This document shows positions 13,340-23,126 of a stretch of DNA of 64,000 nucleotides, in pieces. The position numbers and the translations under genes are program-made. Numbering within the stretch: position 1 is the first letter of the stretch; every line of letters begins with the position of its first letter. The notes below the pieces were generated by a model, which saw only the letters and a list, made by a program, of their open reading frames with translations, made no database searches and was not told the DNA's origin. The stretch comes from Torreya grandis (lineage: Eukaryota > Streptophyta > Pinopsida > Cupressales > Taxaceae): NCBI GenBank assembly GCA_037957365.1, contig JARHVA010001174.1:3312001-3376000 (forward strand). The letters are read 5' to 3'.

Positions 13340-13640
13340 TTATAAGGTGGCTTATATTAGGTGATAAGATCCAAAATTGTGTTGGGTTTAACCCATGCCA
13401 AATTAAAATTTTGAAAGAGAAGCTACAACATCATTGAGCCAAAAGTAGAAGCTAGAAAAAGATGATGAACCAAAACCTTGAAATAATTACAAATGGAGCA
13501 CCTATTTGGGATTGTCAATCCAAGTCTTAACTAGGTTTTTAGTAGTCATGATTTTATCTTGAGTAGATAACTAGAAAAAGATATTAAGTTTTAGAGTGAG
13601 GTATTTAATCCATAAATGTCTCCAATAATCCCAATCATCA
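13340..13640 (-). pseudogene. LINE copy 1 zinc-binding RT-associated segment
   Basis: The minus strand between RT and RNase H contains fragments such as K..TT.NLVK.W (compare LLT.DNL..RG in the family) followed by a Cys-poor, stop-ridden stretch and a HHLFLA-like segment. The position and word order match the zf-RVT region of plant L1 ORF2. The key cysteines are not clearly retained, so this is an inference from context more than from motif. Confidence 0.35.
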
Positions 13641-14639
13641 TCTAAATCTAGATCCACAAGGCAGCCTAATTTCACTGAAAAGTCCCCACTATCATTTGCA
13701 ATCCAAAGGAGGTTTTCTTTGGGGTAAATTGGAACGTGAAAATTTTGAAGCTTAACATTAAGGAAAAGGACCCCCTAAATGAATTTCATGTTAGTTTCAT
13801 CTAAGTATAGAATTTTCCATTTTCTAGTGCCATCCTCATATGCCCAGTAGTCTTTGACATTTATTTCCAAAGAGGATTTGAAAGTTGAGCTAAGGTTTTT
13901 CTAGGGGGATTAGTAATAAGAGGTTAATGAGAGAACTAGGGGTAATCTTGGAACTCAAACTTCTCCACATTCCCATCGTATCATTTGGCACCTCTTTGTA
14001 GAAGACTCTTCTAACTAGAGATGGATTTATAGAAAGTAGAACCATCACAAGGTCATTCCTTTAGAGGAAATTATCTTGATTTATACCTTACATATGCTTA
14101 TCCTTAATGATTAAATTACAGTGATTATACATCTCCATTAATGTATAACCTAGTTTGGTGATGAGGGCTTTATTCATACTTTTAATCCATAGGAGTTAGA
14201 GCCCCCCATTAGCCTTGGGGAGGCAGGATTTGTCAGAAGGAACAAGAGGGAATCTTAATTTGTCTTTTGATCCTCTTTATAGGAAGTTACATTGGATTTA
14301 TTATACTTTGTCTATAAATCTAATATGAATGCAAAAGAGGGACATTAAAAACACTAAGATGCTTTAGATAGAGCTTTTGAGTAGTTAAAGTTTCCTTTCC
14401 TGAGTCATTAAGTGAATTTTCCATCCTAAAATTTTATTTTGGATTCTTTTTACTAGCAAGTTCTAGAGATCAAATTGAATTCTACCATTGAAAAATAGTA
14501 ATCCTAGGTAGGTGGATGGAGGATTACTAATTTTGGTAGCTAAATATTGCTAAAAATTTCTTGTAGGGGTATTCAAGAAGAAAATAGAACTTTTGCTAAA
14601 TTTTATGCATTGGTTCAAAATAAGGTCATAGTCCAAGAG

Positions 14640-15350
14640 GATTTTATTGAGAGCCTTTGATTTCACAACAATAGATTATCCTAGGAGGAATGTGTCATCC
14701 ATAATTATTCATGGGTGATAGGGATAGTGTTTTAGGCCACATTGATACCATTGATGATTCCTTGCACTCTAGCAGTGTGATGGCTTCTTCTAAGAGTTTT
14801 TGTTAACAAGATAAAGAGGTAAGGGGAAAGAGGATCCCTTTTTCTCAATCCTATTCTTATTGATAAGAATCCTTTGGGGAAACTATTTACCAGGATAAAA
14901 AACATTGAAGTCATAATGAAGCTATGGATGAGACCTCTGAAAGTGGGATCAAACCCAAATATTTCAATCACCTTGTTTAAGAAAATATATGAAGCCCTGT
15001 TATAAGATTTATCCATATCCAACTTTAATAACATACCTTGTCTAATGGAATTTGAGATTAATTGTAGAGATTTATGGATAATGATAATCTCATTAGTGAT
15101 TTTCCTTCTAAAGACAAAAGCACCATGTTGCTTCATAATAACTCTCTCTAGGAGGGGTTGTATCCATCTAACAAGGGTTTTAGATTAGATATTGTACATA
15201 GTAGAGCACATGTGGATTGGTCTCAAGTAATTCAACTAATTTTCTCCATGTTTTTTGGGGATTAATACAAGGAACATGTAGATTAAATTTTAGTGGTGAA
15301 TATTTGGTTTTTGGGCAATTGAATTTGGCATTTTTTTGGAGTAGTATATA
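14640..15350 (-). pseudogene. LINE copy 1 reverse transcriptase
   Basis: The minus strand shows the hallmark blocks of a plant non-LTR reverse transcriptase: FLVLIPKK, a LRPI.MCSTMYNI block, LKLDMDKSYNRASY.FL, a glycine/phenylalanine block (FGFDP.F...I.S), ILVNSFPKGF, then GLRKRDPLSPYLFIL. A catalytic-site equivalent (IMDDTFLLG in another frame) follows near 14695. The best open piece is 14732-15136. Several frameshifts and stops separate the blocks. The enzyme would have copied LINE RNA at a nicked target. It is no longer functional. Confidence 0.8.
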
Positions 15351-15415
15351 GGGACCATTCACCTAAAATTTTGGGATGTAATTTTTTTAGGGGTCAGATC
15401 ACCAATCCTTTACAA

Positions 15416-16080
15416 TAATTATGAGGGCAGCCATGTAATTCACCTTATATATATAGTATATATGTTCATAGGTGTTACCATCGAAGTCTTTTTATTTAAC
15501 TCATTACCAAGTTCTTGAGGTCACCTAACAACATTATTTTTATTACCCAACAACATCCCTACAAGTGCCTATTTGTTACCTCATTATTTCCACCAAACAT
15601 CATACTATGTTTCTTGAATGGTTTCACCTGATAGCATACGTCATCCCCTAAATACTGCTACTTGATAGCACTATGCTTCCCAACAGCATTGTGCTACCCA
15701 ATAGCACTATGTTTCCCAATAGCACTATGATTCCCTATAACATTATGTTTTTTGAGTAAACAATACTAATTAATTTATATCACCTAATAGCATATTGTGC
15801 TACCTAAGTGGCAAGTGTTATCACTCTATAACATATTATGTCACTGACTAATATTATCTTATAACATTGTGACACTTGACAACACTATATCACCTATTTG
15901 TTATCACCTGATAGTATATTATGCTACCTAAGTGGTAATTGATATCACTCAATATCATATTATGTTTTTAAATATTATAATTTGACTACATTTTGACACC
16001 ACTTGACTACTATCACCTGGCAGTGCCTTCACAACTATTATCACCCAGTTGCATCTTGAGTCCTACAACATCCTCCCTTA
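15416..16080. repeat. degenerate 18-bp minisatellite array, left copy
   Basis: The region from about 15.52 to 16.08 kb is built from diverged units of the type ATAGCACTATGTTTCCCA. The clearest run of consecutive 18-mers is at about 15655-15745. The same unit makes up the array at 39.8-40.1 kb in the same orientation. The unit core TAGCATGATGCTA is itself nearly palindromic. No gene is seen. The first 100 bp after the LINE end show no repeats. Confidence 0.7.
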
Positions 16081-17275
16081 GTTAAAATGGCATTAGATGG
16101 TAATTATAAAAGCAAAACACCATATAAAATATTAATAAAATTGAACATATTATCTTTAATTTATAAACCTAGGAAAGATGACTGCATAAATGACATGCAC
16201 TCTAGATACAGAGATTTCTTAAACTTTAAAAAAAAGTAAATTTTCTTTTTAATTGTAGAATAATTTTGAAATCATTTCAATGAAAAAATTACCAATGATA
16301 ATGATACTATTTCATTATAAGTAATTAATCTTGATTACATCTCACCACCTAAATATTTTATTAATGGCATGCCACCCTTAAAAGACACTCCTCTAGACAC
16401 TTCAGAAGAGAATTGCAGTTCTCTTCAGACATCAAATTTAGTTGAAAATTCTACTCAAAAATATTGACAAAGGAAGAGAAGTACATAGACAATTAGAAGG
16501 TTTTAAAGTTTAATGGGTAACAAAATATCCATTTATAGAACTTGTTTAACCAAAAAATGGTAACGAGACTCCAACAGAATGCAAATGTACAATATGCAGT
16601 TAGAAACTTGGAAAAGAACATAGAATGCAACTTAAATTGGACACACTTGAGAAACATTGTGGAAAAATATATATATCCATGAAGCACCCAGATGGACAAA
16701 TAATAAGAACACACAAATATATAAATGGATAAGAATGTATGCATGTAAAATATGTACGTGAATACTAAAATGATTAGAAATGACAAAAACATCTTGCTTA
16801 AAGAGGGGTAACAATTGAATCTCAATTTCAAAAAGTTATGTAGTCTAATATTAACAAAAAATATGTATAGTTATCTATTATTTAACACATTTTTAAAAAG
16901 GGCAAACCCATTTTAGATTTTTTAGATTATAAGATTGTGTTTCAACATAATGGGTTTCTTGATATTCCATAATCACATTAGTCGGATAGCAATTCTTGAG
17001 AAATGACAAAATGTCTAGCAATGGTTAAGAAGTAAAATTTGAAATAAAGTGTTAAGATATCACTATTTATCTCACTGTCTATTTATGAGGTCACTATAGT
17101 TGACAACACATCATGGTTTTGCATACATGTTTATACTTTTGAAAATTGCTCTCAAGGCAATCTCATAAATTAGTTGTCCATAAAATGGTAGAAAATTGTA
17201 ACGTAAAAAACCTTCATAAATTGGTTGTATCTAATTTAAGAGATAAAGCTAGGATGGATTATTATGCCATAGCTA
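16081..17275. other. AT-rich DNA, no gene seen
   Basis: No recognisable coding content. A minus-strand open frame near 16.5-16.8 kb is rich in Phe, Tyr and Ile, as expected from base composition, and matches no family known to me. Confidence 0.5.
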
Positions 17276-17279
17276 CAAA

Positions 17280-18774
17280 GCTTGTGTATGTCAGTGTTAC
17301 TAGTGCATCAGTGATGTAGGGCCATAGAAGTGGTCTTTGTGTTCGTCTTCAAATAATAGTTACCCCATTTCTGATTATGATTCATTTTATGGCTCATAGG
17401 ATGAATATTGCATACAAAATTATTAGCACATTTGGTAATGTGACAAAAGTGGAAGAGCTCATTTGTGACTTGCATGATTATATGTCAAGTAGCCCAAAAA
17501 TATTTTTGGAGTTCCATAAATTTACAATTAGGGTGATTGATGCTAAAAATTTGATGAAAGATGTTGATACAAGATGGATTTCCATGTATGAACCTGCATG
17601 CAAATTTTTTGAGGAATATCCATCTTTACCATATTTTATGTATAAATACCATAGAGAAGTTGACAAGGCAAAATATTTGTTGTACCATTTAATATATATT
17701 GAAACATTACTAATATTATGTGGCATTCTACCAATGTTGAAGGAAATCAACTATTTAATGAAACATGCCAAAAAGAGATCTATATATATTATTAACTTCA
17801 TACATTTGAGAAAATATGTATGTCAATCTTTAGATATATTATACACATTGAATTAAAGATTTTGTGGACTTATTTTTAAAACCTGGCAAATTTTGACAAA
17901 TTTTTAGAATCTTGAGATTTATTTGAAATTCAATATCAATAATCATCTTTGTTTCGTGGCAAATGGAGATGAGATCCCAATCCACACTTTCTATAAAAGA
18001 CTTGAAGTTGTGGGAACTGAACCTAAAGATGTACCTATTACACGGCTACTATATGATACTATTTTATCTAAAATGTGAATTAAATTAAGACAAATCTTGC
18101 AAATTCTATTTGTTGAGATCAAAGAATGTTTTCAAATGGATGAGTTTTCAGAGGGCATGGGAGTTATGAATCCTATTTTTTAGAATAGTATTAATAGTCA
18201 ACAATAGATTAGTAGTTTATTTTACAAATACATGGGTTCAATTGTTAAGCATTTTTGTAAATCTATAAAGGTGAATGGATTTGAGATTACTGGTATTTTA
18301 AAAAAACAATTATTTATGTCTTAGTCAACACAGTTTGGATTTACAATGATGGATCAATTTTAGTGTTTAAGTGACCCAACTAAAAATGGTACAATTACAC
18401 GTCTATGGAAAAAAAATTATCCTAGTAGCATCTTACAATAAAATGTTATTGAATATTTCATATTATATGCACTTGTTCAAATAATTATTTTGAGTTCTAT
18501 GGAAGATGAGCGGGTGTTTAGTTCATTATCTTTCATGAATTCAAAACTTAAAAATAGATTGGATAAAAATCTAGAGACTTGTCTGAGACTCTATGTTTTG
18601 TGTTATTCTATGGACAAGTTTCCTTATGAAAGAGCATTGGAAACATGGAGTTCTCTAGTTGAAATAAGAGTCATTAGTAATATAGTGACCAATACAAAGG
18701 ATGTGAATACCAAGATTGAATATGGCATTGACATGGTAGATACAAATCACACTTATGATGAGCAAGTTTCTTGA
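17280..18774 (+). pseudogene. hAT-like transposase relic (DUF4371/dimerisation type)
   Basis: A single plus-strand frame, interrupted only by stops, runs the whole length. It opens with ASVM-stop-GHRSGLCVRL followed by TPFL..IHFMAHRMN. In plant hAT-derived proteins of the DUF4371/zinc-finger type, that block precedes a segment like VEELICDLHDY and then KDVDTRWISMYEP. The 159-codon open piece is 17377-17856. The C-terminal piece (18490-18774) has SSMEDERVFSSLSFMNSKLKNRL, the hAT C-terminal dimerisation block. Such proteins bind terminal repeats and cut out the transposon. No zinc finger or intact DDE set was recovered. It faces a minus-strand gene-like unit that ends at 19643. Confidence 0.7.
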
Positions 18775-19642
18775 GGATTGTTTCAACTACCCAAGTTTCA
18801 CTTTGATAAGTATAGCAATTACTATTTTCTTAAATTTTTCATATTTTTTCATGTTCAAATAGTTCAAACTATGTAATCTATTTAAACTACTTGCAAGATT
18901 CTTAAACTCTATGGATTAATTCAGAATCAATTAGAATTGATGTCTTCACTTTCACATTAAAAATTATTAAACTTTGATAGTAAAAAATGTAGAACTACTT
19001 CTTCAATAGACTAGAATTAAGAACTATATTATTTGTCCTATTACAATTATGTGTATTTCAAATAGTACAACTTCTATAACCATTGAATATTTAAGGCTAG
19101 CCACTAAGCTTGACAGTGACCACAACACATTTATAATCATAAAATTATAAACAAAGAGCATTTCAAACATAGTGTAATAGATATTATATATTTGCCCTTA
19201 TGAATTAATAATTATTAAAATAATACATTTAAAATTTAAAGTATTAATTAATTAACTATCAAAGTATTAATTAAATACTACAAAAATTTACAATTTGGAC
19301 CATAATAAATTTAAACATAAGTGTTTAATAGTTATCAGTCATTTTAAACATTGCCTATATTTAAGACTGAAGAATATTTAAAAAATATATTTAACCAATT
19401 GTTTTTCAAATAGTAAAAATACTATAAAAGTATAACCATTGAATATTTAAGTCTAACTAAGCTTAACCACAATACATTTAAAATCATAAAACTACAAACC
19501 AAGAGTGTTTCAAACTTATAGTACAACATATATAATTTGACATTGACATGTATAATGTTGAATAAAATAAGTGTTTTCAAACATAATAAACTATCTTGAA
19601 TAGAAATCAGTCATTTTGAACATTATAGTTTTTTAAAATAAA
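18775..19642. repeat. AT-rich spacer with an imperfect direct repeat
   Basis: A segment of about 110 bp around 19076-19195 recurs in diverged form around 19431-19540 (shared words ATAACCATTGAATATTTAAG, AATCATAAAA, TTTCAAAC). ATCAGTCATTTT plus AACATT also occurs twice. No gene is seen. This spacer separates the convergent ends of the hAT-like relic and the minus-strand spliced unit. Confidence 0.45.
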
Positions 19643-20032
19643 CTAACATTTTCCTCCAACATCCTCTCCACCCACTTGTTGCATGCCACTACCCTCCATG
19701 AAAACCCTACTCTCCTGACCTACCTATGCACCCTCCCTGATATCTCCTTCCTTAAGAAGATCCTCTATAGCATAATTGATATTTGTAAGATTTTCTCTCT
19801 CCTCATTCACTACATTGCCATCAGAAAGAATACTTGGATCTACTATTTTTTGCTTCAATAAAATGTCTGGATCCATCCCATGTTCTTTAATAATTTTATT
19901 CAAAGTGTTATTCTATTTATTTAATAGAACAAGCTTTTCCTTGAATGCAATAGCTAAGGTTATACTTTTGTGAGAATTTTTCAAATGGACATTAATAAGT
20001 TGTGTTTATTTCTTCAAATTTTCATGTTTTAC
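19643..20032 (-). pseudogene. last exon of an uncharacterised spliced gene-like unit
   Basis: On the minus strand a splice acceptor (CAATTGTAG) precedes GTA AAA CAT GAA. The frame runs 130 codons to a TAG at 19643-19645 with three internal TAA/TAG stops. It encodes a Lys/Asn/Glu-rich protein end with words such as KEHGMDPDILLKQKIVD and NYAIEDLLKEGDI. The upstream exon ends at a GTAAGT donor in the matching phase (after the TTG codon at 20109), so joining them across the 76-bp intron 20033-20108 keeps the frame. No family is recognised. Confidence 0.55.
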
Positions 20033-20108
20033 CTACAATTGACAAATAATATATAAGACTCAAGTACATAAAAATTATAATAACAAGAATACATGTTAGA
20101 AAACTTAC

Positions 20109-20850
20109 CAAAGCTTTATCCTTCTCTACTTGGACAATGTTAACAAGGTTAATATCTCTAACCCATTTATTTAAATAGGCTTGGGCTTCTCCATTTAAAT
20201 TTTCCAACCTATTTATCATAATTCCTAAAACATTATCATTGTAAACATTATTAACAAAAATTAACCTAAATTGAGTTTCATTGAATAAAGCGTCAATCTT
20301 TGAGGGTTCAGTTGAACGAGCAAAAACAAACTAACTCTTTGGAAGTGATTGTGAAAATGGGTATTGATTTATTTGATCAATGATTTTTCCCTTATCTCCC
20401 ATTATTTTAAAACATTAAACTCATCAATAACACCCTCCTTCATATTAGCAAGTAGATTTTCTAAAGCTAAATTATCCAATGGACAATAAGTTATAAAATC
20501 ATTAGACAAGTTCAAATCATCAGTGGCAGTTGGGGTAGATGAGGAAGAGGTAGAAATCACTTCTATTACAAGCACATTAGAAACTTGAATAAAATCATGT
20601 AGATTAAATTTACCACTAGCTAAGACCCCACTTTCAATCCCAACATACTCTTCATCAAGATCAATATGCTATAAACATGTAAGTCCCTATGCATTAGAAA
20701 CACCACCAATAGATAAATTTGGGAATTTAGACCCTAAAATTTGTAGGGTTCCTATGCTCTATGAAGGGAGGGAGATATTCTTCCCTCTTATCTAAATCTG
20801 GATGGGTGGTGGGGGTGGTGGCATACTTCTCCTCATAGATGTAGGGTGAC
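20109..20850 (-). pseudogene. internal exon of the uncharacterised spliced unit
   Basis: A plausible acceptor (TTTTGTTTTGTAG) on the minus strand opens this exon at 20850. It closes at AAGCTTTG followed by GTAAGTTTT. Readable protein includes a Pro-rich start, HIDLDEEYVGIESGVLASG, a Ser/Thr-rich stretch, and NRLENLNGEAQAYLNKWVRD near the end. There are a few TAG stops and at least one frameshift near 20.41 kb. Function is unknown. The composition (acidic, Ser/Thr-rich, helical end) does not point to a known enzyme. Confidence 0.45.
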
Positions 20851-21179
20851 CTACAAAACAAAAATTTATTCAAAAATGTTAAATTCAAAATGAAATAGCT
20901 ATTACATGTAGTTGGGGAGATTTCCTCTTCCATTTTTTTTGTCTTGGTTAGAGTTATGGTGGCAGTTTCAATGCAAAAAGAGTAAAATATCCAGTTAACA
21001 AATTATCTAATAATAGAAACTTAAATTCAAAAAAAAGATGCAAGGTGGCAAACATTGAATGTGTTGTTAGGAAGAATCCTCAACAATAATGGTTCAAGAG
21101 TCTACTGTTAAAAAAAATTTAATAAACTAATATGAAAAATAATTTTTCCATTAAATAATACAAGAAATAAATAATCTTG

Positions 21180-21320
21180 GAAATTTGGGAGGAGAACCGC
21201 AAGCAGAGATGATATCAAATTAGACCTTGGGAGTTTATAAATTTAGAATGAATTAAATGAAGACTCCATGGACTCATTATCACTAGAGCCTTTAGGAACA
21301 TAATGACATTTCAATGGTAC
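21180..21320 (-). pseudogene. possible small exon of the uncharacterised spliced unit
   Basis: Preceded on the minus strand by a possible acceptor (AATAATATAG) and encoding PLKCHYVPKGSSDNESMESS before a stop. The downstream donor was not resolved, so the right limit is a guess. Confidence 0.3.
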
Positions 21321-21430
21321 CTATATTATTATGCCATATACATGCATTCTTATTTGTAACAAGCCAATAAATGCTATAATTTAAATAAGTATAAAGCAAT
21401 AGAGTTGATTAATTTAAAAGCTAAACTTAC

Positions 21431-21786
21431 GTCCTATTCTTTGATGGATAAAGAATTAGCTATAATTTTTGTATGGAGGATAGTGGGAAATTTTTTTTTG
21501 TATATCATATAAGGCCTCATAATACAAGGCCAGAATATAATTAGGGGAAGAAATGGTAGAACTCTCATTTGAAAAAGAATGATTCAACTTAGACCTAATC
21601 TTACTTGATATATACATGCATCAATCATATTTTACCCCTAACAAAGAATGAATAATATACTAAATATCCCATAAGGGAATGTCCCCTAGTCTTCCTTGTA
21701 AAATAATTCTAGCTTGGAAGAAACACACAATAGATTTCAAAAATGGATTGGATATTTTTTCCACCTGCATTCCCATTTTGAGCTAA
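21431..21786 (-). pseudogene. exon 2 of the uncharacterised spliced unit
   Basis: On the minus strand this starts after the acceptor CATTGCACATAG (21787-21788 are the AG) and ends at a GTAAGT donor (21430 downward). Continuing the phase of exon 1 gives readable words such as KWECRWKKYPIHF and LELFYKED. A second frame (PNYILALYYEALYDI) is equally protein-like downstream, so an indel is likely. The 17.3-kb LTR element lies in the intron just upstream, between this exon and exon 1 at 39208-39538. Confidence 0.45.
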
Positions 21787-21820
21787 CTATGTGCAATGAA
21801 AGTAGAAAACATGAAATTAG

Positions 21821-21825
21821 GACAT
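21821..21825. repeat. 5-bp target site duplication, left copy
   Basis: GACAT immediately before the 5' LTR, identical to 39132-39136 after the 3' LTR. This exact match fixes both ends of the element. Confidence 0.9.
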
Positions 21826-22084
21826 TGTTGTTTCCAAAATAAGTTTAGCTCATTTTTGGGAACAACCCCCTACGAAACTTGTCTGTTTCATCTTTCGTCT
21901 CTCTAAGTTTCTTTTTGAGATGGGTTTTTCTCATTCTCATCTCGGTCCAACTGCACCTTTCAAAATTTGTAATGTCTTTTTATCACATCTTCCCTGAAAC
22001 ATGAAGGTTGTTACAGTCTCGATGTGACCAGGAGACCAAAACCTGCCTCTTTCAGAGTTAGTTTTTCTTTTCTTCCATTTTTGT

Positions 22085-22290
22085 GCACGAGCGGCAAAAT
22101 TTGCCGCTAGTGCATTTTACGTTTGGGATGTAAGGGCAACAATTTTTGCTGCCCTTACATCCGAACCTGCAAGGGCGGCAATTTTTGCTACCCCTGCATT
22201 CGAACTTACAAGGGCGGCAAAATTCACTGCCCCTGCATCACCTTGTTTTTCATGCACAACATTTATTGCCGCATGCGGTGGGTTGTTGGG
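22085..22290. repeat. GC-rich palindromic modules, first U3 cluster
   Basis: A series of near-palindromes with a GGGCGGCAA/TTGCCGCCC-like core stands out from the AT-rich surroundings. The first, GCGGCAAAATTTGCCGC (22091-22107), is a perfect palindrome. The second has 9-bp perfect arms (GTAAGGGCA/TGCCCTTAC, 22130-22158). Two more follow at about 22169-22196 and 22207-22235. The half-site TTTGCCGC fits the E2F consensus WTTSSCSS. That any protein binds here is inference. The 3' LTR equivalents at 33.72-33.91 kb are more degraded. Confidence 0.7.
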
Positions 22291-22569
22291 GTCAATTTTC
22301 ACCCCATATAATCCAATTTTAGGCTTGTTTTTCTTCATTCTTCCTCCTCTCCTCCTGCCCTTTGCATTTGGACGATCTAGCAAATGGGTAAAAGTGCATT
22401 TTGGTGGATTTAATCTCGTAGCGCACGTATTTTTCCAGGTTAGTCTTATTTTTAGCATTTATTTCCTTTCCTTCCCTCTTCTTAGCTTTGTTTTCAGTCT
22501 TTGTTGTTGTTGGGGTTTTTTTTTTTTTTTTCTTTTTCTCTCCCTCCCCATCGGCCTTCCTAGCTTCAT

Positions 22570-22895
22570 TTTCATGCTGGGAAGGCGATTCTCGCCGCCC
22601 CTCCCCTTTGCTCATGAATTTCATGGAAACTAGCGTTTGCAGTAAATTTTGCTGCCCATGCCTTTTGGTTGCCCTTGCTGCTCCCTTACCTATGTGGGTG
22701 GCAAAAATCACCGCTCACGCAAGCCTTACCTACGTGGGTGGCAAAAATTGCCACCTGCACTCCTTTTCTTCCAAAAATTTCACCGCCCTTACACCTTCCT
22801 CAGCCAAACATGCACAGGTAGTGATTTTCACCACCCGTACCTCTTTTCTAACTATTCTTCATGCAAGGGTGGCAAATTTCACCACCCATGCATTC
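22570..22895. repeat. GC-rich palindromic modules, second U3 cluster
   Basis: About seven further modules of the same type (GGGTGGCAAAAATTGCCACC and variants) are spaced roughly 40-60 bp apart after a T-rich tract (22516-22550). They leave open frames on both strands that look like Cys/His/Pro-rich proteins but are by-products of the repeat. The 3' LTR copy (34.21-34.59 kb) holds one extra module where the 5' LTR is deleted. Confidence 0.65.
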
Positions 22896-23126
22896 CTCCT
22901 TTTTTTTCCTAACTCCAAATTTTTTTCCCCTTTTCTATCTTTTTCCTTTCCTCCACTTTTTCCCCCAATTTCTGACCTGGCCTTGCTAAGTGCTCTTCCT
23001 TAAATCATGATCACCCAACGTGTGAATTCCCCAATTTGCTCACTATTCCCTAATTGCATGATCATGATTGCAGTAGTTTTTGAAGGCTCTTACTCATCAG
23101 CCCCTACTCAACTGAGGTGAGTTCTG

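Larger units (their letters stand above)
10770..15415 (-). mobile_element. L1-like LINE copy 1, 5'-truncated and decayed
   Basis: Read on the minus strand this holds, in order, reverse transcriptase (about 15.35-14.6 kb), a zinc-binding RT-associated segment (about 13.6-13.35 kb), an RNase H domain (12.9-12.64 kb) and an extra ORF (12.3-11.0 kb). It ends in a poly(A), seen as the plus-strand T run at 10770. The last bases before the tail match LINE copy 2 near 51148 (plus-strand TTTATTTGAT after the T run), which supports this 3' end. The 5' end is only approximate. The endonuclease and ORF1 expected of a full plant L1 were not found, and all frames carry stops. No target duplication could be identified. 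Confidence 0.75.

Noticed and set aside
16493..16831. 112-codon Phe/Tyr-rich minus-strand frame
   Set aside because: Composition as expected by chance in AT-rich DNA; no motif or neighbour support.
22117..23003. Long open frames on both strands across the palindrome clusters in the 5' LTR (and 33.6-34.7 kb in the 3' LTR)
   Set aside because: They follow the GC-rich repeat modules and the T-rich tract, differ between the two LTRs and have no family resemblance; composition artefacts.
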